Source of the DNA: Streptosporangium sandarakinum
GTDB lineage: Bacteria > Actinomycetota > Actinomycetes > Streptosporangiales > Streptosporangiaceae
DNA length: 64,000 nucleotides
Assembly: GCF_013409935.1 (NCBI RefSeq)
Contig: NZ_JACCCO010000001.1
Location: 2,046,001-2,110,000, forward strand
Direction: 5' to 3'
Shown: piece by piece, positions 48,455-56,645 of the stretch
How positions within the stretch are numbered: position 1 is the stretch's first letter
Layout: the number at the start of each line of letters is the position of its first letter
The notes under the pieces: model-generated
What the model was told of the DNA's origin: nothing
The model's database searches: none
Seen by the model: only the letters and a program-made list of their open reading frames with translations
Made by a program: the position numbers and the translations under genes

Positions 48455-48713
48455 GCCCGGATTGAACCATCCGCCGCGCTCCGGCGCACTCCCCCGCCCG
48501 CGCCGGGCCTTCGCGGGGCCCGCGGATGAGGACCAGGTCGTCGCGGCGCGCTCCCCCGCCCGCGCGGGGCCTCGCGACCCGGAAGCCCACGGCGTCCGCG
48601 CGGGGTCCTCTCCCCGGCCGGTCCCCCACCGACGGGCCGGTGACGCCCGGAGCCGGTGGGCGATGGCATCCTTCAAAGGCCAGGAACCTCCCCCGCAGGA
48701 AGGCCGTCGTCCC

Positions 48714-50099
48714 GTGCGCACAAGGCAGTTCCTCCCTCGCCCCCGCCGTCCCCGCGACGCCCCGGTCCGGGCCGCGGCCCCGATGGCGGCCCCGATGGCG
48801 GCGGCGCTGGCCGCGGCGGTGCTCGCGGTGGCGGGCTGCGCCGCGGACGGCGGTACGGCCCGCGGCCCCGGCTCCGCCGCCGCCCGGACCCCCGCGGCGA
48901 GCGGGACCGGCGGGGCGACCGGCACACCCGCCCCGGCGGGGACGGACGCGCCCCGCGTGCCGTTCGGCGGGCACGCGGGCCGCTACGCCGCCGGGACGCT
49001 GCGCCCGAGCGGCGACCAGGCCGCCCTCGACGCGAAGGTCGTCGAGCACTACCGGCGGTGGAAGGCCGCCTTCGTCAGGCGGGACTGCGGCCGCGACCGG
49101 TACCAGATCCTCTCCCCCGACGCCGACCACCCGTACGTGGCCGAGGCCCAGGGCTACGGCATGGTCGTCACCGCCACCATGGCCGGGGCGGACCCGGACG
49201 CGAAGAAGATCTTCGACGGGCTCCTGCGGTACGTCCTGGCCCACCCCTCGTCGATCACCCCCGGCCTGCTCGCGGCCGAGCAGGACGCCTCGTGCAAGAG
49301 CGTGAACGGCGGCGACTCCGCCACCGACGGCGACCTCGACGTCGCCTACGGCCTGCTCCTGGCCGACCGGCAGTGGGGAAGCTCGGGCGCCTTCGACTAC
49401 CGCGGGCTGGCGCTCGACCGGATCCGCGCGATCAAGGAGGGCGAGATCAACCCGGTCACCAGGCTCACCAAACTGGGCGACTGGACCGACCGCGGCGACG
49501 AGTACTACTGGGTCAGCCGGTCCTCCGACTGGATGATCGGCCACTTCCGGGCCTTCCGCCGCGCCACCGGCGACCCGTTCTGGGACGCCGTGACCGACGC
49601 CCACCAGGACCTGATCGCCGCCCAGCAGGCGCGGTACGCCCCGGGCACCGGGCTGCTGGCCGACTTCGTGGTCGGCACCCGCACCGCCCCGAAGCCCGCG
49701 CCCCGGGAGGTCCTGGAGGACCCCCACGACGGCGCGTACTGGTGGAACGCCTGCCGTACCCCCTGGCGGATCGGCGACGACGCGGTGACCTCCGGAGACG
49801 CCCGGTCGCTCGCCGCGGTCCGCCGGATGAGCGCCTGGATCAGGAAGGAGACCGGCGGGGACCCCGGCCGGATCGGCGCCGGCCGCACCCTCGCCGGCCG
49901 CCGCCTCTCCGGCGACACCGAACTCGCGTTCTCCGCCCCGTTCGCGGTGGCGGCGATGGCCGACCCCGGCGGCCAGGCGTGGCTGGACGCCCTGTGGGAC
50001 GAGATGGCCGCCACCGCGTTCACCCGCCGGGACTACTTCTCCGCCAGCGTCACCCTCCAGGCGATGATCACGGTGTCCGGCAATCGCTGGACGCCCTGA
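48714..50099 (+). CDS. GH8-family glycosidase, lipoprotein
   Basis: A 461-residue exported lipoprotein. The start is GTG 48714 behind AGGAAGG; ATG 48663 is the alternative. The signal peptide ends in the lipobox VAGC (Cys42), with a Thr/Ala/Gly-rich spacer to ~80. The (alpha/alpha)6-barrel GH8 domain has the general-acid Glu in VAEAQGYGMVVTATMAG and the base Asp in SATDGDLDVAYGLLLAD; later ELAFSAPFAVAAM and FSASVTLQAM. GH8 enzymes cut beta-1,4-glucans or chitosan. The 3' end overlaps the convergent histidine kinase by 32 bp. Confidence 0.9.
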   Translation: MRTRQFLPRPRRPRDAPVRAAAPMAAPMAAALAAAVLAVAGCAADGGTARGPGSAAARTPAASGTGGATGTPAPAGTDAPRVPFGGHAGRYAAGTLRPSGDQAALDAKVVEHYRRWKAAFVRRDCGRDRYQILSPDADHPYVAEAQGYGMVVTATMAGADPDAKKIFDGLLRYVLAHPSSITPGLLAAEQDASCKSVNGGDSATDGDLDVAYGLLLADRQWGSSGAFDYRGLALDRIRAIKEGEINPVTRLTKLGDWTDRGDEYYWVSRSSDWMIGHFRAFRRATGDPFWDAVTDAHQDLIAAQQARYAPGTGLLADFVVGTRTAPKPAPREVLEDPHDGAYWWNACRTPWRIGDDAVTSGDARSLAAVRRMSAWIRKETGGDPGRIGAGRTLAGRRLSGDTELAFSAPFAVAAMADPGGQAWLDALWDEMAATAFTRRDYFSASVTLQAMITVSGNRWTP

Positions 50100-52815
50100 C
50101 CGGGTGGCGGGCCAGCACCTCCCTGGCCCGCTCCCTGGCGAGGTTCCAGCCGTTCCACGGGTCCGGCGAGGCCAGCTCGTTGCGTTCGACCACGGTCCGC
50201 AGCACGCAGCTGCGGACCGGCTCGGGCAGCCGGTCCAGCACCGGTACGGCCTCCGCCCCCAGGCCGCCCAGGTAGCGGTGGTCGATCCGGTCCGGGCCCC
50301 GGACGGCGATCTGGGTCTCGGCGACCCGCAGGTCCGGGTTCCACGCGGCGAAGGCCAGCAGCGCCCCCCCGGTCATCGCGACCATGGTCCTGGGCAGCCA
50401 CCGGGCGGCGCGACGCCGGACGAGCCGTACGGCGCCGGCCACGAGCACCAGCGCGAAGACGGCGCCCAGCCACCAGATCGCCGCCTCCACCGAGGCCCGC
50501 AGCCGGGTGAAGCCGTAGGCGCCGACGTACAGGTCCAGCCGGTGCAGGGCCGAGACCAGGACGACCATGGTCAGCGCGCAGAGCGGGCCGAGCAGCCCGG
50601 CCATCAGCCAGCGCTCCCGGCCCCGCAGCCTGAGGGCCCCCGAGGCGACCGCCACGATCGCCAGCACGAACACGCTGACCACGGCGAGCTGGAAGAACCC
50701 CGAGCGGGCGTACTGGGCGTAGGTCAGGCCGGTCGCCGACACCAGCCACCTGGAGGTGCCGAACAGGACCGTGAGCTGCATCGCCACGAACACGCCGAAC
50801 AGCAGGTCGAGCGCGACGAGCGGCAGCACCCACAGCCCCCGGCTCACCGCCGGGCGCGTGCCCGGCCCCTCCGGCTCGGCCGCCGGCCGCAGACCGACCA
50901 GCACGGCGGAGGCGGTCACCGCCGCGAAGAGGCCGAACAGCAGGATCCGCAGCGGCAGCGCCCCCGCGCCCAGCAGGTCCCGCACGCTGAAGACCCGGGC
51001 GACGGCCTCGGCGAAGACCGCGTCGGCCGAGGCGAACAGCGCGCCGAACACCGCCACCAGCACGGCGCTCAGCGCGACCCCGGTGAGCACCGGCATGATC
51101 CGCCGCCGCAGCGGCAGCCCCCTCGCCGGCCGAACCGGCGCGGCCAGGAACCACGGCACCGGCAGCAGCCCCAGCACCACCGACGCCCCGCCCCGCAGCA
51201 CGTCCGCCCAGCCGCGCCCGGCCCCCGACAGGGCGAGCGCGGCCAGCAGGAACCCGGCCGGCAGGAGCGGCCCGGCGAGCCAGTCGGCGTCCCGGAACGC
51301 CGCCACCGCGACCAGCCCGTAGGCGATCAGACCGAGCACCGCCGACCAGGGGGTGACGCGACGCCGTACGGCGGGCAGCGCCGCCGCCCCCATGGCCACG
51401 GCGACCAGGACGAACCCCAGGCTCATCGCGCTGCCCGGGAGCGCGACCGCGGCGAGGAGCCCGACGGCGGCGCACGCCGGAGGCGCCCACCGGGGGGTGA
51501 GGGGCAGCTCGGGCCGGGGCAGCACGGGCGGCGCCACGTACTCCCCGGTCGTCCCCGGCGGGGCCGGGGAGGGCTCCGCCGCCTTCCCGTGCGCGGACGG
51601 GGCGGGCGCCGGGCCGGCCTCCGGTGGTCCGGGCAGTGGCCGGACCGGAACGGTGAACGTCACCGGTCGCCCGTCCGCGGAGGGGGCCGGGACCTCCCAC
51701 CGGGACGGCCCCGGGATCTCCGGTTCCGACGGATCAGGGAGTCCGCTTCCGGCCGGGGCCGGGACGGGTAGCGGCCTGATCGGGACGGGCGCCGCCGTGG
51801 GCGGGACGGCGCCCGCGGCGGCGCGCCGCGGCAGGTCGACCGCGACGCGGCAGCCGGGGCCGTCCTCCACCCGGATGGAGCCGCCGTGCAGCTCGACGAT
51901 CTCCTTGGTGATGGCCAGCCCCAGCCCGGCGCCGCCGTCGTCGGCCGCGCGGCCGGCGTCCAGGCGGGAGAACCGCTCGAAGACCCGGGTCCGCTCGGCC
52001 TCCGGGATGCCGGGCCCCTCGTCGGTGACGCGCAGCCGCACCCCGCCGTCCCGCGGGGCCGCCGCCAGCACCACGGCGCCGCCGTCGGGGCTGTGCCGTA
52101 CGGCGTTGTCCAGCAGGTTGGCGAGCACTTGGGCCAGCAGGTCGGGGTCGGCGCGCACGCCCAGCCCCCCGGGCACCTCGCAGCGGGCGGCGACCCCGTC
52201 CCTGGCCAGCACGGCCTCGCGCAGCGCCTGCTCGCACAGGGGCCGCAGTTCGACGTTCTCCAGCTCGATCAGCCGGGCCCCCGACTCCAGCCGAGACAGG
52301 TCCAGGAGCTGGGTGACCAGCCGGCCGAGCCGCTCGGTCTGGGCCAGCGCCGTCTCCAGCGTCGCCTGGTCGGGCGCGGAGACGCCGTCCACCACGTTCT
52401 CCAGCACGGCGCGCAGCGCGGTGATCGGCGTGCGGAGCTCGTGGCTGACGTCGGCCACCAGCGCGCGCCGCTGCCGGTCCACCTCGCCCAGGTCGGCCGC
52501 CATGGCGTTGAACGCGCGGGCCAGCTCGCCCACCTCGTCGCGGGAGGTCGCGGTGACGCGCAGGCCGTACCGGCCCTTGGCGATGGTCTGCGCGGCGGCG
52601 GCCATCTCGCGCAGCGGCTTGGTCATCCCCCGCGCGAGGAGCTGCATGATGACCAGGGCGAGCACGGCGGCCACCGCGACGCGGACGTTGCGCGAGTAGC
52701 CGGAGTTGATGCCGACCTCGTTGACCACGAACGCCACCACCACGGCCAGCAGGATCACCAGCCCGAGCTTGACCTTGATCCGGCCCAGGAAGTCGAGGGG
52801 CCTCACGCGGAGCAC
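50068..52815 (-). CDS. Sensor histidine kinase fused to a DUF4153-like membrane domain
   Basis: A 915-residue membrane protein. Residues 1-335 are a small histidine kinase: two transmembrane helices (~16-34, 44-62) with almost no external loop, HAMP, phospho-acceptor His125 (DVSHELRTPITALRAVLE), and an HATPase domain (NLLDNAVRHSP, DEGPGIPEAE, GAGLGLAITKEIVELH). A ~110-residue Pro-rich linker then leads to ~460 residues with about twelve membrane spans resembling DUF4153/DUF4173 proteins (FLLAALALSGAGRGWADVLR, VFVAMQLTVLFGTSRW). It pairs with the OmpR-type regulator 67 bp upstream. The start is GTG 52815 or GTG 52806. Confidence 0.88.
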   Translation of the reverse strand: MLRVRPLDFLGRIKVKLGLVILLAVVVAFVVNEVGINSGYSRNVRVAVAAVLALVIMQLLARGMTKPLREMAAAAQTIAKGRYGLRVTATSRDEVGELARAFNAMAADLGEVDRQRRALVADVSHELRTPITALRAVLENVVDGVSAPDQATLETALAQTERLGRLVTQLLDLSRLESGARLIELENVELRPLCEQALREAVLARDGVAARCEVPGGLGVRADPDLLAQVLANLLDNAVRHSPDGGAVVLAAAPRDGGVRLRVTDEGPGIPEAERTRVFERFSRLDAGRAADDGGAGLGLAITKEIVELHGGSIRVEDGPGCRVAVDLPRRAAAGAVPPTAAPVPIRPLPVPAPAGSGLPDPSEPEIPGPSRWEVPAPSADGRPVTFTVPVRPLPGPPEAGPAPAPSAHGKAAEPSPAPPGTTGEYVAPPVLPRPELPLTPRWAPPACAAVGLLAAVALPGSAMSLGFVLVAVAMGAAALPAVRRRVTPWSAVLGLIAYGLVAVAAFRDADWLAGPLLPAGFLLAALALSGAGRGWADVLRGGASVVLGLLPVPWFLAAPVRPARGLPLRRRIMPVLTGVALSAVLVAVFGALFASADAVFAEAVARVFSVRDLLGAGALPLRILLFGLFAAVTASAVLVGLRPAAEPEGPGTRPAVSRGLWVLPLVALDLLFGVFVAMQLTVLFGTSRWLVSATGLTYAQYARSGFFQLAVVSVFVLAIVAVASGALRLRGRERWLMAGLLGPLCALTMVVLVSALHRLDLYVGAYGFTRLRASVEAAIWWLGAVFALVLVAGAVRLVRRRAARWLPRTMVAMTGGALLAFAAWNPDLRVAETQIAVRGPDRIDHRYLGGLGAEAVPVLDRLPEPVRSCVLRTVVERNELASPDPWNGWNLARERAREVLARHPVRASSDCRTP

Positions 52816-52882
52816 ATCCCGTGGTCGGTGGGGAGGGGGGTGGAGGCGGAGGGGCCCGGCCGGCGGGTGGGGGCGCCCACGG

Positions 52883-53572
52883 TCACGGGCGGACGAGGGC
52901 GTAGCCGACGCCGTGGACGGTCCGCACGACGCCGGGCCCCAGCTTGCGGCGCAGCGCCCGCACGTGGCTGTCGACCGTCCGGGTGGCGGCGGCCTCGGAG
53001 AAGCCCCAGATGTCGGAGAGCAGGCGTTCCCGCTCGAAGACCTGGCCGGGCCGCTCCGCCATGCGGCACAGCAGGTCGAACTCGGTCCGGGTGAGCTGCG
53101 CCTCGGCGCCCCGGGTGTAGACCCGCCGCTCGGCGACGTCGATCTCGACGTCGCCGATCCGGATCACCGTGTCCGGTCCGGCGAGCTGGGAGGCCCGCTC
53201 CACCCGCCGCAGCAGCGCGTGCACCCGGGCCACCAGCTCGCGCATGCTGAACGGCTTGGTCATGTAGTCGTCGGCCCCGACGCCGAGCCCTACAAGCAGG
53301 TCCGTCTCCTCGGCCAGCGCGGTGAGCATGAGCACGGGCACCGGCCGGGCCGCCTGCATCCGCCGGCACACCTCCAGACCGTCGAGGCCGGGCAGCAACC
53401 GGTCGAGCACCACCACGTCGGGCCGCGACCTCGCGTACGCCGCCAGCGCCGCCTCGCCCTCCCCGACGGCCCGCACGTCGAAGCCCTCCGCGGTCAGCCG
53501 GTGCCGTACGGCCCGCGCGATCGTCTCGTCGTCCTCCACCAGGAGGACGCGTCGTTGCTGAGGGGTTGCCAT
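52883..53572 (-). CDS. OmpR-family response regulator
   Basis: A 229-residue regulator: receiver domain with acidic LLVEDDE, phospho-acceptor Asp57 (VVVLDRLLPGLDG), Thr in LMLTALAEET, Lys in YMTKPFSMREL; then a winged-helix DNA-binding domain (LTRTEFDLLCRMAERPGQVF, TVDSHVRALRRKLG, VHGVGYALV). Start ATG 53572. It is the partner of the fused histidine kinase immediately downstream; both likely form one operon. Confidence 0.95.
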   Translation of the reverse strand: MATPQQRRVLLVEDDETIARAVRHRLTAEGFDVRAVGEGEAALAAYARSRPDVVVLDRLLPGLDGLEVCRRMQAARPVPVLMLTALAEETDLLVGLGVGADDYMTKPFSMRELVARVHALLRRVERASQLAGPDTVIRIGDVEIDVAERRVYTRGAEAQLTRTEFDLLCRMAERPGQVFERERLLSDIWGFSEAAATRTVDSHVRALRRKLGPGVVRTVHGVGYALVRP

Positions 53573-53672
53573 AGGCGGAGCGTAGACCGGGGCGGTGCAG
53601 ACGATCCGCGGATAATTGTGAAGGTTTCGCGCACCCGCGCCGGGAGGGCGCGGGTGCGCGAAGACCCGGCGG

Positions 53673-54617
53673 TCAGATCATGATCAGCCGGCGACCGGTG
53701 ATCCGGTAGCCGATCCGGGCGAACGCCGCCGCCATGGGCGCGTTGCCCACGTCGGTGCTGTCCCTGACCTCGGGCTCGCCCTCGGCGGTGAAGATGTGCA
53801 GCGTCTCGGCGACGAGATCGTCGATGTAGTGGCGGCCCCGGTACGCGGGGTCCACCCCGATGTAGCCGATCGTGGCGGCGGTGGCGTTGCGGGTGGGCAT
53901 CGTGATGCCCACCACGTCGCCCGCGGCGTCGTAGGCCAGCCGCCAGCGGTGGCGTCCGCCGGGGAAGTCCGCGATGTCCTCCAGGGTCGCCTCCGCGGTC
54001 TTCCGCGGCCCCTGCTCGGCGAGACGGTGGCGGTCCCAGGCGTCGAGGCTGCCCTCGGTGATCCGGGTCAGCACGTCGAGGACGGCCTCGTCGTCGTCGG
54101 CCGGGGCGAAGGTGAGCCGGGTGGAACGGGGCGGCAGGCCGTACTCGGGGATCCAGCGCAGGTTGAGCCGCTCCACGGAGTGGCGCAGCCCGGCCCGCTC
54201 GGCCGCCTCGACCCGGTCGGCGACGTCGGCGACGGCGTCGGGGCGGTCGTGCCAGTCGGCGGGCAGGAACAGGTGGAAGTCGGGGCGGTCCCCGACGGGC
54301 GAGGAGTAGTCCGGCGTGACGAGCGCGGCGTAGGCGGCCCGCAGCAGGGCCGCACCCACCTCGACGCGGTCGGAGCCGGTGCCCGGGTCGAACCAGTCGA
54401 GGCTGAACGGGTGCTCCGCGCCGGGCGGGCCCCAGAAGGCGGCGCGGGCCACCACCTCCTCGCCGCGCAGCGCGACCCAGAGCCAGTCGGGCCGGTCGTA
54501 GCCCAGCTTCTCGAAGGGGGCGTGGCGGACGCCGACACCGGAGGCGGGCAGCGGGCCGTAGGCGTGGAAAAGGTGGAGGTCGTCCGCGGTGAGCGGGCGG
54601 AAAATCAGGTCAGACAC
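53673..54617 (-). CDS. GNAT-family acetyltransferase
   Basis: A 314-residue two-domain GNAT protein. The second domain holds the acetyl-CoA-binding region (TIGYIGVDPAYRGRHYIDDL) and the closing NAPMAAAFARIGYRITGRR typical of the family. The GTG start at 54617 has GGAGA five bases upstream. A 15-codon leader ORF and a small hairpin precede it (54630-54700), hinting at translational control. The substrate is unknown; relatives include housekeeping and antibiotic-modifying enzymes. Confidence 0.87.
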   Translation of the reverse strand: MSDLIFRPLTADDLHLFHAYGPLPASGVGVRHAPFEKLGYDRPDWLWVALRGEEVVARAAFWGPPGAEHPFSLDWFDPGTGSDRVEVGAALLRAAYAALVTPDYSSPVGDRPDFHLFLPADWHDRPDAVADVADRVEAAERAGLRHSVERLNLRWIPEYGLPPRSTRLTFAPADDDEAVLDVLTRITEGSLDAWDRHRLAEQGPRKTAEATLEDIADFPGGRHRWRLAYDAAGDVVGITMPTRNATAATIGYIGVDPAYRGRHYIDDLVAETLHIFTAEGEPEVRDSTDVGNAPMAAAFARIGYRITGRRLIMI

Positions 54618-54629
54618 GTTTTCTCCGAA

Positions 54630-54644
54630 AAAGCGGTGCGCTTT
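54630..54644 (-). promoter_or_regulatory. Small hairpin between leader ORF and acetyltransferase
   Basis: AAAGCG-(3 nt)-CGCTTT on the minus strand, immediately followed by TT, between the leader stop and the gene's ribosome site. Short, but with a terminator- or attenuator-like shape and well placed. Confidence 0.4.
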
Positions 54645-54652
54645 CCCGGGTC

Positions 54653-54700
54653 TCAGGCTTCCTGTCGCCTGAGGCGGGAGCGCGTGACGAGGGTGGACAT
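54653..54700 (-). CDS. 15-codon leader peptide
   Basis: Encodes MSTLVTRSRLRRQEA, a very basic peptide with four Arg codons of mixed type. The ATG has a strong ribosome site (GGAGGTGAGGAG) and the stop comes 35 bp before the acetyltransferase start. A short Arg-rich upstream ORF with a better ribosome site than the gene itself suggests a translational attenuator; no experiment is implied. Confidence 0.45.
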   Translation of the reverse strand: MSTLVTRSRLRRQEA

Positions 54701-55001
54701 CGGCTCCTCACCTCCTGTCTTCTGTCGCGTCGCCGGCCGAACCTCGGTCGGCGAGGCCGTAAGAGTATCGGGGGAGCGCCGGGTCATCAACCGGTCATCC
54801 GGCCGATGGGCGGACAACCGTTCCGCCGAGGCCGGCGGCCGGAGGACCGGGTCCGTTCCGCCGATCCCGACGACCTGTCGGGGTCGGTGGCCGGAGCTCC
54901 CGGTCGCCCGTTCCGTCCACCGGTATTTCGGTGATGCGAAAGATCCTGGTTCGTTGGTCCATATCGCGCTAAGTGACTATGTTTCTGTGCTCGATGGGAC
55001 A

Positions 55002-56645
55002 GTGAACGGGGTGAACGGGATCGACACTCGACTGTTAGCGGGCCGCTACCGGCTGCTCAACCCGCTCGCCGAGGGCGGGATGGGCACCGTCTGGCTTGCC
55101 GCCGACGAGATGCTCGGCCGTGACGTGGCGGTCAAGGAAGTACGGCTGCCGCCCGACCTCGACCCCGCCCGGCGGCAGGAGCTGTGCGACGCGGCGCTGC
55201 GCGAGGCCAACCTGGCGGCCAGGATCAAGCACCCGTCCATCGTCACCGTCCACGACGTGATCGTCGAGCAGGACCGGCCGTGGCTCGTCATGGAGCTGCT
55301 GTCCGGCGCGTCGCTTGAGCAGACGGTCCGCGACGGGCGTCCGCTGCCGGTTCGCCAGGCCGCCAGGATCGGCGTGAGCGTCGCGGGCGCGCTCATCGCC
55401 GCGCACGCGGCCGGGGTGGTGCACCGGGACGTCAAGCCCGGCAACGTCTTCCTCACCAGGACCGGCCGGGCCGTGCTGACCGACTTCGGCATCGCCGTCG
55501 TCGAGGACGAGGCCACCGCGGCGCAGACCGGCCGCCTGGTCGGCTCGCCCAACTACATCGCCCCGGAACGGCTGCGCGGCGAGCGGGGCGGGCCCGCCTC
55601 GGACCTGTGGTCCCTGGGCGCCACGCTCTACTTCGCCGTCGAGGGCCTGCCGCCGCACCCGGCGGACACCCCCGTCTCGGCGATCAGCCGGGTGCTGACC
55701 GAGCCTCCCCGGCCGCCTGAGCGGGCCGGCGCCCTGGGCCCGCTGCTGCTCGGCATGCTCGCCTCCCGGCCCGAGGACCGGCCGTCCTTCGACGCGGTCG
55801 CCCAGGCCCTGCGCGAGCTCGCCGCGGGCCGGCCGGCCGCCGTGCCCCCCGGCCCGTCCCCCACCCCGCCCTTTTCCCCGGCCTCGGAACGGGACGCCTT
55901 CCCGCGGCACGGGAAGGGGCCGGAGCCCGCCCAGGCCCCCGTCCCCGCCGCGCGCGTGACGGACCGTCCCGGAGTCCGGGTCGCGCTGTGGGCGGCCGCC
56001 GAGGTGGCGGCGATCGCGGCCGTCATCGGGGCGACCATGGGCGTGACCCACCTCACCGGCGCCTCCGCCGCCGCCCCGGTCGAACCGGCCCGGCTGAGCG
56101 GGAAGCCGGGCGCCTTCGCCGTACCCGTGGACCTGTGCAAGCAGATCACCGCGGCCGACCTCAGGGAACTCCTGCCGGCGGTGAACGCCAAGGGGGTGCC
56201 GCTCAACACCGGCGGCTGCGCGTGGGCGGTCCCCGGGGTCGGCCTGCGGATCGACCCCCTCGGCAACGGCCAGGCCAAGCCGTGGGGCAAGAGCCCCCGT
56301 GAGGCCCACGAACTGCTGGTGAACCAGCGCAACGGCACCGTGCCGACCGGGACGATCCTCTGGAGCTGGTCGGAGATCAAGGCCGCCCCCCGGTCCACCC
56401 GCACCACCGGCCCGCTGCCGGTGAAGCCGGTCGGGGACGAGGCGTTCGGCTACGACTACTACGAGAACCGGAAGACCGGCCGCCTGGAGCAGAGCCACGT
56501 GGTCTTCCGCGTCGACAACCTGGTGCTGGACGTCGGATACACGGTGGTGGACGGCGGCAAGGACGCCCCGGCGATCCAGGCCGGCGCCCACACCGCCGCC
56601 GCCTGGATCGCGAACGCGCTGAACAAGCAGAAGGCGAGCGGATGA
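55002..56645 (+). CDS. Membrane Ser/Thr protein kinase (active) with extracellular two-Cys domain
   Basis: A 547-residue PknB-type kinase. All catalytic elements are present: Gly loop (AEGGMGTVWLA), Lys45 (DVAVKEV), HRDVKPGN with Asp143, DFGIAVVED with Asp161, APERL, and DLWSLGATLYFAVEG. A Pro-rich juxtamembrane stretch precedes one membrane helix (WAAAEVAAIAAVIGATMGV). The ~180-residue extracellular domain has Cys in VDLCKQITAADLREL and GGCAWAVPG, then DEAFGYDYYENR and VVFRVDNLVLDV. The start is GTG 55002 (GTG 55011 possible). Codon 12 is TTA, a candidate bldA-type control point for the whole overlapping cluster. Confidence 0.9.
   Translation: MNGVNGIDTRLLAGRYRLLNPLAEGGMGTVWLAADEMLGRDVAVKEVRLPPDLDPARRQELCDAALREANLAARIKHPSIVTVHDVIVEQDRPWLVMELLSGASLEQTVRDGRPLPVRQAARIGVSVAGALIAAHAAGVVHRDVKPGNVFLTRTGRAVLTDFGIAVVEDEATAAQTGRLVGSPNYIAPERLRGERGGPASDLWSLGATLYFAVEGLPPHPADTPVSAISRVLTEPPRPPERAGALGPLLLGMLASRPEDRPSFDAVAQALRELAAGRPAAVPPGPSPTPPFSPASERDAFPRHGKGPEPAQAPVPAARVTDRPGVRVALWAAAEVAAIAAVIGATMGVTHLTGASAAAPVEPARLSGKPGAFAVPVDLCKQITAADLRELLPAVNAKGVPLNTGGCAWAVPGVGLRIDPLGNGQAKPWGKSPREAHELLVNQRNGTVPTGTILWSWSEIKAAPRSTRTTGPLPVKPVGDEAFGYDYYENRKTGRLEQSHVVFRVDNLVLDVGYTVVDGGKDAPAIQAGAHTAAAWIANALNKQKASG

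Noticed and set aside
45665-48529. 954-residue plus-strand frame across the D-amino-acid operon
   Set aside because: Low-complexity shadow of three well-recognised minus-strand genes.
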